Source: CAWGOF01 sp963824225 (lineage in GTDB: Bacteria; Acidobacteriota; Polarisedimenticolia; Polarisedimenticolales; Polarisedimenticolaceae). From it: a stretch of 64,000 nucleotides of DNA. The notes under the pieces are model-generated. The model did no database searches. It worked only from the letters and a program-made list of their open reading frames with translations, and was not told the DNA's origin. A program made the translations under genes and the position numbers. Shown piece after piece: positions 1 through 8,262 of the stretch (within the stretch, counting starts at the first letter, position 1; the number at the start of each line of letters is the position of its first letter). Where the stretch lies: the NCBI GenBank assembly GCA_963824225.1, contig CAWGOF010000003.1, forward strand, positions 3,482,556 to 3,546,555, given 5' to 3'.

Positions 1-383
1 TCGCCGAGTTCGCGGCCACGTACCGCCGTGGCACGCTCACGATCTCCGATGCGGCGATGGTCTGGCTCGAGGACCAGCCGTGGCCCGGGAACGTGCGCCA
101 GCTGCGGCAGACGATCGAGCGCGCCGTGCTGGTGATGGACGGGAGCCGGCTCGACCTGCGCGAGCTGCGTGCGCTGCAGGATCTCGAGGTGCGCGACGCA
201 CGCGATACGGCGTTGCCCGCGGCCGGGTCGATGACGCTCGACGAGATCGAGCGGGCGATGATCGTCAAGTGCGTGCGGCACTGGGACGGCAACCTGTCGC
301 GCGTCGCCGAGGCGCTCGGACTGTCGCGCGCCGCGCTGTACCGCCGGCTGCGGAAGTACCGCATCGACGCCGACCCGTCGTGA
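1..383 (+). CDS. Sigma-54-dependent response regulator, C-terminal part (5' end outside window)
   Basis: Activates RNA polymerase-sigma-54 when phosphorylated by its partner kinase. The open frame begins at base 3, so the gene starts upstream of the window. What remains is the end of the AAA+ domain, with the WPGNVRQL motif at bases 81-104 that is typical of NtrC-class activators, a short linker, and a Fis-type helix-turn-helix over the last 45 or so residues (LSRVAEALGLSRAALYRRL). The stop at 381-383 overlaps the GTG start of the histidine kinase by four bases (GTGA), so the two are translationally coupled. The receiver domain and the GAFTGA loop cannot be seen here. Family call is firm; the target genes are unknown. 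Confidence 0.9.
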   Translation, partial: AEFAATYRRGTLTISDAAMVWLEDQPWPGNVRQLRQTIERAVLVMDGSRLDLRELRALQDLEVRDARDTALPAAGSMTLDEIERAMIVKCVRHWDGNLSRVAEALGLSRAALYRRLRKYRIDADPS

Positions 384-1678
384 CGCGGCGGATCGTCGGC
401 TACCTGCTGCTCGTCCATCTCGTGCTGGGCACGATGGCGCTGCTCGTGCTGTCGCACAGCCGCGAGTGGCTGTTCGCGGTCGAAGCGCTGTTCGTGCTGT
501 CGCTCGTCCTCGGGTTCCTGATGCTGCGCGCGATCCGCGTGCCGCTCGAGCTCGTGCGCACGGGCGCGGGGCTCCTCGCCGAGCAGGACTTCGCATCGCG
601 GTTCCGCGAGACGGGGCAGGCCGAGGTCGACAGCCTGGTGCGCGTGTACAACGCGATGCTCGAGCGGCTGCGGCAGGAGCGGCTGCGCCTCGAGGAGCAG
701 CACCTGTTCCTCGACCGCGTGCTCACGGCGTCGCCGTCGGGCATGCTGACGCTCGACCTCGAGCAGCGCGTGGACTACATGAACCCGGCGGCCGAGCGGA
801 TCCTCGGTGTGTCCCGGGACGCGGCGCTCGGGCGCCGTCTGGCCGAGATCGGACCCGCGCTCGCCGTCGAGCTCGACGGGATCGCGGTCGGGGAGTCCGC
901 CGTGCGGGCGCTCCACGGCGCGCGGCGCGTGCGCTGCGCGCGCATCGAGTACCTCGAGCGTGGTTTCCCACGCTCGTTTTTCCTGATCGAGGAGCTGACC
1001 GAGGAGCTGCGCGCGTCCGAGAAGTCGGCGTACCACAAGCTGATCCGCATGATGTCGCACGAGGTGAACAACAGCTCGGGCGCCGTGCGCTCGCTCCTCG
1101 GCTCGTTCGCCGCGTACGCGCGCCACCTGCCGGCCGACGATCGCCGGGACTTCGACGACGCGCTGGGCGTTGCCGGCACGCGCCTGGCGAATCTGACCTC
1201 GTTCATGAACGGGTTCGCCGAAGTCGTGCGGCTCCCCGATCCCGAACGGCGGCCGTGCGACCTGAGACGCCTGCTCGAGGATCTGCGCGTGCTCCTGCGC
1301 CCGGAGCTCGAGCGCCGGCAGATCCGCTGGGTGTGGGACGAGTCGGTCGATCTGCCGCCGATCTCCCTGGACAAGAACCAGATCGAGCAGGTGCTGGTCA
1401 ACGTCCTGCAGAACGCGTGTCAGGCGATCGGCGAGGGCGGGGCGATCCGGGTGTCGCTGTCGCGCGACGAGGGGCGCCCGCGCCTGGCGATCCGGGACGA
1501 TGGCCCCGGCATCGCACCCGAGGTCCGCGCGCTCCTGTTCACTCCGTTCTTCACGACGAAGCCGTACGGCCGCGGGCTGGGCTTGGTTGTGGCCCAGGAG
1601 ATCCTGTCCCGTCACGGCTTCGCGTTCGGCCTCGACGGCGCCGCGGGTCAGGGCGCGACGTTCTGGGTCCGGTTCTGA
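380..1678 (+). CDS. Membrane sensor histidine kinase (NtrY/NtrB-like)
   Basis: Predicted partner kinase of the preceding sigma-54 regulator, 432 aa. I chose the GTG at 380 because it overlaps the regulator stop and is followed directly by two hydrophobic segments (about residues 5-25 and 30-50). Next come a HAMP-like linker, a PAS-like region (about 105-210), a phospho-acceptor box SHEVNN with His227, and an ATPase domain with the N box (near 333-350), G1 motif DDGPGI near 374 and G2 GRGLGL near 397. The H box has HEVNN rather than the usual HEIRNP, a variant known from NtrY-type kinases. With a very short loop between the helices it probably senses membrane or cytoplasmic cues rather than a large periplasmic ligand. 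The signal is unknown. Confidence 0.9.
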   Translation: MTRRIVGYLLLVHLVLGTMALLVLSHSREWLFAVEALFVLSLVLGFLMLRAIRVPLELVRTGAGLLAEQDFASRFRETGQAEVDSLVRVYNAMLERLRQERLRLEEQHLFLDRVLTASPSGMLTLDLEQRVDYMNPAAERILGVSRDAALGRRLAEIGPALAVELDGIAVGESAVRALHGARRVRCARIEYLERGFPRSFFLIEELTEELRASEKSAYHKLIRMMSHEVNNSSGAVRSLLGSFAAYARHLPADDRRDFDDALGVAGTRLANLTSFMNGFAEVVRLPDPERRPCDLRRLLEDLRVLLRPELERRQIRWVWDESVDLPPISLDKNQIEQVLVNVLQNACQAIGEGGAIRVSLSRDEGRPRLAIRDDGPGIAPEVRALLFTPFFTTKPYGRGLGLVVAQEILSRHGFAFGLDGAAGQGATFWVRF

Positions 1679-1681
1679 GCC

Positions 1682-1957
1682 TCAGGAGGGGGGATCGAGC
1701 CGAATCGGCTCGTTCGTAACCCTCGAGTGCAGCACGAGCGGATCCAGATCGATTCCATTCGGCCAGCAGATCGTCCCTGCTTCGTCGTCCACACGCACGC
1801 GAGCAAAAAAGGCCGCGTCTCGAAGTGGCTCGAACACGCCGTCGAAGGGGAGGATCGTGGCAAAGTCGATCTCACCCTCAACACCATCGTTGAAACGAAG
1901 CCGCAGCCGATGAGGTCCGGTCACTTCCACCGAGGTCACCGAAGGAAGCATGTTCAC
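1682..1957 (-). CDS. DUF2442 domain protein
   Basis: Small protein of 91 aa (89 if the ATG at 1951 is used) of the DUF2442 family, recognised by the pattern LRFNDGVEGEIDF near the start and the conserved ending region F..V.VD...GTICWPNGIDLDP. Genes of this family often sit directly downstream of a DUF4160 gene, and the pair has been proposed to act as a toxin-antitoxin module; that role is not settled. Here the GTG start overlaps the stop of a decayed DUF4160 gene by four bases (GTGA), the arrangement expected of an ancestral pair. A second pair lies at 24899-25411, so this copy is probably an orphan survivor. Confidence 0.75.
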   Translation of the reverse strand: MNMLPSVTSVEVTGPHRLRLRFNDGVEGEIDFATILPFDGVFEPLRDAAFFARVRVDDEAGTICWPNGIDLDPLVLHSRVTNEPIRLDPPS

Positions 1958-2055
1958 TCCAGCGGCGCGATCGACTTCAACCGCGACCGCGATCGGACGT
2001 CCAGTTTGCCAAGCAGCTCCTCACGGTGCAAGGCCGCCCGTGCCATCTTGCGAAG
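1954..2055 (-). pseudogene. Remnant of a DUF4160 gene
   Basis: Reading the minus strand back from the TGA at 1954-1956 gives a frame ending in LKSIAPLE, with LHREELL upstream; these match the C-terminal end of DUF4160 proteins (compare LHRKEL and PIEPLE in the copy at 25151). Removing one T in the middle restores the usual LLANW motif, which points to a frameshift. Everything before this last part of the gene is missing, and the region runs straight into the 3' end of the TonB receptor gene in another frame. The four-base overlap with the DUF2442 start supports an ancestral DUF4160-DUF2442 operon. Seen in the sequence; the decay story is inference. Confidence 0.6.
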
Positions 2056-4492
2056 GGCCGGGCCAGCCGTAGGTCAGAGAGATCGTCGCGCGCCGGCCGA
2101 TGATGTCGCCGTAGATGTGCTGCTGGATCGGCTCGTCGAGCAGGTTCGTGACCTGGACGCCGAGCTTCAAGTGCGGCTTGGGCCAGAGATAGCTGCCGCG
2201 CAGGCCCACGAGCGTGTAGCTCGGCACGTAGCCCCAGAAGTCGCTCGTCAGGACGTCTTGCCAGAACGTCTGGGCCACGTAGTCCGCCGTGGCGGTGGCG
2301 CTCCAGCGCGGGCGAGTCAGGCCGATCGTCCCGCTCAGCCTGTGCCGCGCCGGGATGTTCACGAACGCGGTCGTGTCGGCGACCTTGCCGTCGCCGTCGA
2401 GGTCGACTCCCTCTTCGGTTTCCGCGCGTACGACATCGATGCGATCGTCCATCGATACGCCGTCCGAGATCGGCACGTCCTGATACGAGTACGTCAACGA
2501 TACCGACAGGCCCGACTTGTCGCGCCATCCGCCCCCGAGCTCGACGCCGTGGTTCCTCGTGGTCGCTCCGTTCGCGTACTGGAACAGCGCCGGGATCCGT
2601 CCGTCGAGCAGGAGCGATAGCGCCTCGTTGTACGGCACGGGTCCCGTCAGGCACAGCGTGTTGAACGGCGAGATCGCCTCGAGGTACGGACAGACGTCGA
2701 CCGGCGGGGCCTCGGCGATGCCGTCGCCGTCAGGGTCGGACGGGAGGATCACGTCGTCCGCCGTGCCGGGCACGCCGTCCGCACCGTAGCCGTAGTTCGC
2801 CAGGCGTGGGAAGTCGATTCCGCCTTCCGAATGATTGGCGTGGATGGTGGCCGAGATGTCGAACCGGCCGAGCTGCGCGGCATAGCCCAGCTCGAGCGAG
2901 CGCGTCACCTCCTCGTGCAGGTCGGGCGAGCCGCGCGCTGCGGTCGTCGCGATGTAGTCCGGCGTCTCGCCGGGTGGGACGCCGCAGTTGTCGGGCTGGC
3001 TCTCGCAGACGACCTCGGCCAGCGGGGCGAAGAAGCCGAACGGGAAGGTCACCGGGTCGAGCGTCGCATCGATCGCCTCCCAGTCGAGGACCGCCACGGG
3101 GATCGACGGGACCTCGAGGTTGGTCTCGACCACGGACGGTGCGCGGAAGGCTTCGCCCCACGCCGCCCGCAGCGTCTGCGTGTCCGAGAGCTGGTAGCGC
3201 AGCGCGACGCGCGGCGAGAACACGGTGCCGATCGTCTCCTCGACGTGGTCGACGCGCGCGCCGGCGACGCCCCACAGCTTTCCCACGAGGCGATAGTCGA
3301 TTTCGCCGTAGAGCGCGGCCTGGGTTCTTCGATCCCCACCAGGGGCGATGCTCAGGTCATACACGCTGCGGCCGAGATCGAGCCCGAAGCCGGCGAGGCC
3401 GCGTTGGCCGAGGACCTGGCGGCCGCGGAACGCAGCGTGGGTCACGCCCGAGGTGAACGCGAACGGCAGCGCGTTGATCAGGTTGACCGCCTGGCCGTCG
3501 AAGTAGCTCACGTCGGCCTGGATCTCGTACGGGCCCGACTCGAAGCGTGCCGATGCGTGGGAGCTCGACGTGCCGTCGTCGATGTCGAAGGGCCCGAGGC
3601 CGGTCGCGATCCAGCCGCGCGTGCGGCCCCAGCCGCCCTGGAGCGACCAGCGCGTGCCCGACGGTCCGTCCCAGTCGGCGCGCACGTCGAGTCGCGGCTG
3701 CTTCGTTCCCGAATCGCTCCCTGTGTCCGTCTGCAGGCCGAGATCGGCGTCGATCGTCTGGCCGAGGAAGTTCGTGACCGTCTCCGGCCGGTCGAACGCA
3801 TCGGATTCGAGGTAGCCGGCCGACGCCCGCACCGACCACGGGCCTGCGAGGAAGCTGTCCCAGGCCTCGAAGCGCTTCATGTCGTAGCTTCCGCCCTCGA
3901 CGACGAGCTGGCCGCCGGGCGTGTCGCGCGGGCTGCGCGTGATCACGTGGACGAGGCCGCCCACGGCGTTCGCGCCCCACAGCGAAGACGCGGGACCACG
4001 CACGACCTCGACCGACTGAATCAGCGAGCTGTCGGTCGGCGCGAACTCCCAGAGGATGAAGCCGAGAAAGTCCTGGTACAGCGAGCGCCCGTCCGATAGC
4101 GCGAGCGTCGAGTTGTTGATTCCGCCCGTCGCCGTGCGCGAGGCGATATTCGTGTCGCGGGCGCTGAACTGGACGACGTTGATGCCCGGAACGCGCCGCA
4201 GGTAGTCGACGATCGTGTCTCCGGGTGCCGTCTCGAGCGTCTCGCCATCGAGGACGCTGACCGCCGCCGGGGCGTCGAGGAGCCTCTCGGTCGCTGCGGA
4301 GGCCGACACGACGACCCGCTCCTCGAGCGTCGAGGGCACGGGCGTCGGCGTGGGTGACGGGGAGGGGGAGGGCGATGGGCTCGGCGACGGCGTCGGCACC
4401 GGCGTTGGCGTTGGCTCTACGGCCAGCGCGGCGACGGGCACGAGCGCGCCGAGCGCGAGAGCCAGGGCCACGGCGGCGCGTCGCTGGGCCAT
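2021..4492 (-). CDS. TonB-dependent outer-membrane receptor
   Basis: Takes up a bound ligand (iron chelate, cobalamin, sugar or metal complex) across the outer membrane using energy from TonB/ExbBD. The 823-aa product has a signal peptide (MAQRRAAVALALALGALVPVAALA), then a 25-residue stretch of alternating Pro with Thr or Ser, a TonB-box-like EERVVVSA, a plug domain (LLDAPAAVSVLDGE to VEVVRGPASSLWGANAVGG) and a beta-barrel ending in LTYGW. The start is the ATG at 4490-4492. Barrel strands normally end with an aromatic residue; here 13 extra residues follow the Trp and are encoded by the junction with the decayed DUF4160 gene. Two Asp-rich loops (DPDGDG, DLDGDG) resemble calcium-binding repeats. 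Substrate cannot be told. Confidence 0.9.
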   Translation of the reverse strand: MAQRRAAVALALALGALVPVAALAVEPTPTPVPTPSPSPSPSPSPSPTPTPVPSTLEERVVVSASAATERLLDAPAAVSVLDGETLETAPGDTIVDYLRRVPGINVVQFSARDTNIASRTATGGINNSTLALSDGRSLYQDFLGFILWEFAPTDSSLIQSVEVVRGPASSLWGANAVGGLVHVITRSPRDTPGGQLVVEGGSYDMKRFEAWDSFLAGPWSVRASAGYLESDAFDRPETVTNFLGQTIDADLGLQTDTGSDSGTKQPRLDVRADWDGPSGTRWSLQGGWGRTRGWIATGLGPFDIDDGTSSSHASARFESGPYEIQADVSYFDGQAVNLINALPFAFTSGVTHAAFRGRQVLGQRGLAGFGLDLGRSVYDLSIAPGGDRRTQAALYGEIDYRLVGKLWGVAGARVDHVEETIGTVFSPRVALRYQLSDTQTLRAAWGEAFRAPSVVETNLEVPSIPVAVLDWEAIDATLDPVTFPFGFFAPLAEVVCESQPDNCGVPPGETPDYIATTAARGSPDLHEEVTRSLELGYAAQLGRFDISATIHANHSEGGIDFPRLANYGYGADGVPGTADDVILPSDPDGDGIAEAPPVDVCPYLEAISPFNTLCLTGPVPYNEALSLLLDGRIPALFQYANGATTRNHGVELGGGWRDKSGLSVSLTYSYQDVPISDGVSMDDRIDVVRAETEEGVDLDGDGKVADTTAFVNIPARHRLSGTIGLTRPRWSATATADYVAQTFWQDVLTSDFWGYVPSYTLVGLRGSYLWPKPHLKLGVQVTNLLDEPIQQHIYGDIIGRRATISLTYGWPGPSQDGTGGLAP

Positions 4493-4585
4493 CGAGGGGC
4501 GGATTATCACCGAATCCCGGCGCTTGGTGTAACCTCTCGGCGAGGACCGAGGGGCCGAGGTCCGCAAGAAGAGGTGGGTAGTTCC

Positions 4586-5845
4586 ATGATGATTCGCAAT
4601 CACAGACTCGTGGTGTGCGCGGCGGGGATCGCGCTCGTCCTCGGCGTCGTCGTCGCCGGGGGCAAGAAGCCGACCGGCAGCTGGACCCAGTGGGGCGGCC
4701 CGACGATGGAGTTCCGTGCCGACAGCACGGGCCTCAAGAGCGAGTGGCCGACCGAGGGGCCGAAGGAGCTGTGGTCCCGCGACCTCGGCGACGGCTACTC
4801 GGCGGTGCTCGTCGAGAACGGACGCGCGTACACGATGTATCGCGCCGGAGAACAGGAAGTCGTGGTGGCTCTCGACGCCGCGACGGGCAAGACGGTCTGG
4901 CAGCACGCTTATGCGGCGAAGACGAGCGAAGGCCACGTGCACCAGTTCGGCGACGGACCGCGCGCCACGCCGCTGATCGCGGGCAACCTGCTCTTCACGA
5001 TCGGCGTTTCCGGGGACATGAACGCGCTCGACAAGAAGTCGGGCAAGGTCGTATGGAGCCACGCGCTGTGGGACGAGTACAAGGGCAGCGTCCTGGACCA
5101 CGGCTACTCGTCGAGCCCGGTGGCGTACAAGGACTCGGTGATCGTGCTCGTCGGCGGCGAGGGGAACGCGATCATGTCGTTCAAGCAGAAGGACGGCACG
5201 GTCAGGTGGAAGTCGCAGAGCTTCAAGAACAGCTATTCGACGCCGCGCGTCCTGCGCGTCGACGGCGAGGACCAGATCGTCGCGTTCATGGCCGAGGAGG
5301 CGATCGGCGTCGACCCGGACGACGGCCGTCTGCGCTGGCGCTTCGCGCACCAGAACCAGTGGGGCCAGAACGTCAGCATGCCGGTGATGGCCGATGAGCA
5401 GCACCTGCTGATCTCGTCACCCGAGGCGGGCGCCAAGGGGCTCAAGCTGACGAACGTCGAGGGCGCGGACACGAAGATCGAGGAGCTGTGGTCCACGCGC
5501 AAGATCCAGTTCTACCACGTGAACACCGTGCGGGACGGCGACTGGGTCTACGGCTCGACCGGAACGATGGGCCCGGCGTTCCTGTCGGCCATCAACATCC
5601 GCACCGGTGAGATCGGCTGGCGCGAGCGCGACTTCGGCAAGGCCAACTGCGTGCTGGCCGACGGCAAGCTGTACGTGCTCGACGAGGACGGCAACCTCGG
5701 CGTCACGACGGCCAGCCCCACGGACCTCGTGGTCCACAGCAAGGTCAAGATCCTCGACGGCGTCGCGTGGACCGTACCGACGATCGCCGGCACGACGATG
5801 TACGTGCGCGACAAGCAAAAGCTCCGCGCCGTCAGCTTGAGCTAG
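4586..5845 (+). CDS. Exported PQQ-like beta-propeller protein
   Basis: Product of 419 aa with an N-terminal signal segment (RLVVCAAGIALVLGVVVAGGKK) and repeated blades of the PQQ/quinoprotein-like type, seen as A.DA.TGK.VW.H, NALDKKSGKVVWSH, MSFKQKDGTVRWKS, AINIRTGEIGWRER. Such folds serve as enzymes with bound PQQ or as scaffolds like BamB; the calcium and PQQ ligand set of true dehydrogenases is not obvious, so I favour a scaffold or binding role. The ATG at 4586 has GAGGTGG eight bases upstream and is preferred to the in-frame GTG at 4574. It is divergent from the TonB receptor gene. A long palindrome follows six bases after the stop. Confidence 0.8.
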   Translation: MMIRNHRLVVCAAGIALVLGVVVAGGKKPTGSWTQWGGPTMEFRADSTGLKSEWPTEGPKELWSRDLGDGYSAVLVENGRAYTMYRAGEQEVVVALDAATGKTVWQHAYAAKTSEGHVHQFGDGPRATPLIAGNLLFTIGVSGDMNALDKKSGKVVWSHALWDEYKGSVLDHGYSSSPVAYKDSVIVLVGGEGNAIMSFKQKDGTVRWKSQSFKNSYSTPRVLRVDGEDQIVAFMAEEAIGVDPDDGRLRWRFAHQNQWGQNVSMPVMADEQHLLISSPEAGAKGLKLTNVEGADTKIEELWSTRKIQFYHVNTVRDGDWVYGSTGTMGPAFLSAINIRTGEIGWRERDFGKANCVLADGKLYVLDEDGNLGVTTASPTDLVVHSKVKILDGVAWTVPTIAGTTMYVRDKQKLRAVSLS

Positions 5846-5850
5846 GGAAG

Positions 5851-5904
5851 TGGGGTCAGGTCTCGAAATCTTTGCGCGACGCAAAGATTCGAGACCTGAC
5901 CCCA
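5851..5904. repeat. Long palindrome, family A, full copy between convergent genes
   Basis: Near-perfect inverted repeat: left arm 5851-5876, loop CGA at 5877-5879, right arm 5880-5904, 25 pairs with a single bulged A at 5867. The outer half reads GAGACCTGACCCCA. It fills the gap between the stops of two convergent genes (5845 and 5910) and can form a very stable hairpin on either strand, so a bidirectional terminator or REP-type element is likely. Tandem half copies of the same motif lie at 25543-25566 and 28727-28752. Confidence 0.85.
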
Positions 5905-5909
5905 AGTCT

Positions 5910-6656
5910 TCACGGCGCGAAGTCGTCGATCTTCTGGAACCCGTCGGGAACTTTGAGGGCGTACAGGCTCTCGTCGACCTTGGGCGCGACCTCGAGCGCG
6001 GTGATCGTGCGGTCGAGCGTGCCCTCGCCCTGCGGGTTCGAGAACTTCTGGATCCGGCGCCGCGGTAGGAAGTCCTTCGTCGAGAAGAACCAGGTCGACG
6101 CCCCGCGGTTCGGGCCGTACTCCACGTCGATCTTGTAGCACTCCTCGCCGCCGACGTTCTCCTTGCCCAGCAACTGCACCTTGGGCGCGGCGATCTCGTC
6201 GTCGAACGGCGCGTCGTGCACGAACTCCATCATCATGAGGCCCATGGCGGGGCGACCGGTGTTGCCCAGCACGTTCTGGTCCATGTCCGTGTAGGCCTTC
6301 TTCGTGCTGTGGTCGATCACGAAGTACATGTCGCCGTTACCGCCGGCGGTGATCTCGACCGGAGCGGTCGCCTTCGGGGGCGTGACCTTTGCGTCGACCC
6401 AGAACTTCTTCGGTCCCCGGCCGTTCCAGCCTTCCATCACGACCGTTCCTTCGGACGGGCCGACGAAGTTGGTCGCGGCCCCCGTCGGGGTGTTCGTGGC
6501 CTTGTAGCGCACCGCGTCGACCGCCTTGGTCGCGGCGTCCACCTTCTTGAGGATCTCGATCGCTTCGGGCGACTGCTCCGGGGCCGGGGTGTCCTGGGCG
6601 CCGACCCACCCCGCCAGGGCCAGGCCGATCACCAGCACGGGTACGAGTCGTCTCAT
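5910..6656 (-). CDS. Exported LolA-like/DUF2092-type protein
   Basis: Periplasmic protein of 248 aa with a clear signal peptide (MRRLVPVLVIGLALAGWVGA, cut near AQD). The start is the ATG at 6654-6656, preceded by AGGAGA. The mature part opens with a helix (SPEAIEILKKVDAATKAVDAVRYKA) followed by alternating beta strands and the pattern KAYTDMDQNVLG...CYKIDVEYG...STWFFSTKDFLPRRRIQK, typical of the LolA/LolB-like half-barrel superfamily where strands record conversion of a reduction or lipid carrier protein. Family membership is inferred from layout rather than from catalytic residues. It could bind lipid or lipoprotein, but no partner is next to it. Convergent with the propeller gene upstream in coordinates. 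Confidence 0.6.
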   Translation of the reverse strand: MRRLVPVLVIGLALAGWVGAQDTPAPEQSPEAIEILKKVDAATKAVDAVRYKATNTPTGAATNFVGPSEGTVVMEGWNGRGPKKFWVDAKVTPPKATAPVEITAGGNGDMYFVIDHSTKKAYTDMDQNVLGNTGRPAMGLMMMEFVHDAPFDDEIAAPKVQLLGKENVGGEECYKIDVEYGPNRGASTWFFSTKDFLPRRRIQKFSNPQGEGTLDRTITALEVAPKVDESLYALKVPDGFQKIDDFAP

Positions 6657-6795
6657 CGCGCATCTCCTGGGAAACGGGTCCACGGCCCCTCGACAACGCG
6701 ACCATGGTAACCCGGAACGGGGCCCGGGTTGCCGCACCGCCGGCCGCCCCTAACTTATAGCCCTACCGGGCGGGGGCTCAGGCATCGGGGGCGAG

Positions 6796-8202
6796 ATGCG
6801 TCGGGTCGGCGCGGCGATCGTCATGGCGGGTGTGCTCGCGGGGGCCGGTCTACCCGCCGAAGCCTACGTGCTGACGACGATCACGATCGACGGGAGCATG
6901 GCTGACTGGGCCGCCATCCTGGCCCAGCCGAGCCAGACGTCGATCGACGGCCCCGAGGGCGGTCTCGTCGACCGCGACGCGCCGGTGCAGTCGACCGGCC
7001 GCGACCTGACGATGTTCGCCTGGACCTACGACGCGACGTACTTCTACATGTACATCCGGCGCACGGGCAGCGCCTCGAACCGCCAGTTCTTCTGGTACTA
7101 CCTGGATATCGACGCGGACCAGCGGATGGAGACGGGCGAGCCCGTGTTCCACGTGTCGTGGATGGGCTCGTCGCGCCAGACGCAGTTCGTGCTCTACCGG
7201 TACAACGCGACGCTGCCCGCGGGCGACCCGCTGGTCGACGGCGCGGGGCTCGCCGACGGCCATGACATGCCGGGGACGCTGGCGCTCGTGGGCACGACCG
7301 AGACGATGCTCGGCGGCTCGGTCTCGGGGCTCGAGATGGAGTCGCGGATCTCGTGGACCCAGCTCAGCGTCCCCCCGGCGACGCCGTTCTACTTCCACGT
7401 CGGGTCGTCGAACAGCACGAACGTGCCGTCGCAGCTCAACGACAACCTCGGCGGTCCGGGTGGCGGGATCGGCTACACGTTCCTGTCGGGCGTCGTGTTC
7501 GAGCCCGACCGGAGCACGACGTGCGTGCCCGCGGGGGACGCGGTGCTGGCCCACACGGTCCGCAACCTGGGGAACGCGAGCGACACGTTCGACCTGACGT
7601 GGACCTCGAGCGGCGCATTCGTTCCCACGACGGTCGCGTTCTATCGCGACGTGAACGCGGACGGGCGTCTCGATCCGGCGGACGTGCTGCTCACGGATTC
7701 AGACGGCGACCTCGTGCCCGATACGGGCCCCGTGGCCGCCGCGGTAACGCTGCCGATCCTGATCGTGGCCACGCTGCCCGGCGGCGTGACGAACGGCCAG
7801 ACGGCGACGATCGTCGGTACCGCGTTCTCGTCCTTGCCCCAGCCGACGAGCGACACGGTCACCGATGGGATCCTCGTTGCCACACCGGGCATCACGCTCG
7901 TCAAGGCGGTGAGCGCGGCGACCGTTGTGCCGGGTGACGTGCTGACCTACACGGTCGTCTACACGAGCGACGGGACGACGAACGCTCACAACGTGGTCGT
8001 GGTCGACGCCGTGCCGGTCGAGACCGTCTACGTCGCCGGCTCGGCCGCGGGCGCCGGGGCGACGATCACGTACAGCCACGACGGCGGGACGACGTTCGAC
8101 GGATCCCAGGCCGCGCCGGTCACGCACGTGCGCTTCACGTTCGGTGCTCCGATGGCGGCGGGTGCTTCGGGGGCCGTCACCTTTCAGGCGACGGTGAGAT
8201 AA
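6796..8202 (+). CDS. Exported surface protein with C-terminal DUF11 repeat
   Basis: Product of 468 aa with a signal peptide (MRRVGAAIVMAGVLAGAGLPAEA). The first part (to about residue 230) is a beta-rich region starting TITIDGSMADWAAI, a pattern seen in carbohydrate-binding-like domains at the N-terminus of exported proteins. A region with ADVLLTDSDGD follows, and the last 100 residues (about 366-468, ITLVKAVSAATVVPGDVLTYTVVY to VTFQATVR) form one DUF11 repeat, an immunoglobulin-like module of bacterial surface proteins. No anchor motif is visible, so it may be secreted or held by the outer membrane. Its TAA stop overlaps the first bases of a family B palindrome. Confidence 0.75.
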   Translation: MRRVGAAIVMAGVLAGAGLPAEAYVLTTITIDGSMADWAAILAQPSQTSIDGPEGGLVDRDAPVQSTGRDLTMFAWTYDATYFYMYIRRTGSASNRQFFWYYLDIDADQRMETGEPVFHVSWMGSSRQTQFVLYRYNATLPAGDPLVDGAGLADGHDMPGTLALVGTTETMLGGSVSGLEMESRISWTQLSVPPATPFYFHVGSSNSTNVPSQLNDNLGGPGGGIGYTFLSGVVFEPDRSTTCVPAGDAVLAHTVRNLGNASDTFDLTWTSSGAFVPTTVAFYRDVNADGRLDPADVLLTDSDGDLVPDTGPVAAAVTLPILIVATLPGGVTNGQTATIVGTAFSSLPQPTSDTVTDGILVATPGITLVKAVSAATVVPGDVLTYTVVYTSDGTTNAHNVVVVDAVPVETVYVAGSAAGAGATITYSHDGGTTFDGSQAAPVTHVRFTFGAPMAAGASGAVTFQATVR

Positions 8203-8262
8203 ACGGGGACACTCTCCTTTTCCGACCCCAAATGAGGCAGAAACGGAGAGTGTCCCCGTTTT
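8201..8262. repeat. Long palindrome, family B, full copy between convergent genes
   Basis: Inverted repeat with 17-base perfect outer arms (8201-8217 and 8245-8261, beginning AAACGGGGACACTCTCC) around a centre containing ACCCCAAATGAGGC. It fits precisely between two convergent genes: it supplies part of the TAA stop of the gene ending at 8202 and abuts the TAG of the gene ending at 8263. A second full copy is at 41279-41338 and a half copy at 30478-30515. Confidence 0.85.

Noticed and set aside
4333..4420. Tandem repeat (minisatellite) in the TonB gene
   Set aside because: It simply encodes the Pro-Thr/Ser linker after the signal peptide; no separate element is needed to explain it.
4492..5404. 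An N-terminal extension of the TonB receptor frame
   Set aside because: The frame is open as far as 5404, but that part is antisense to the propeller gene and has no receptor features; the signal peptide begins at the ATG 4490-4492.
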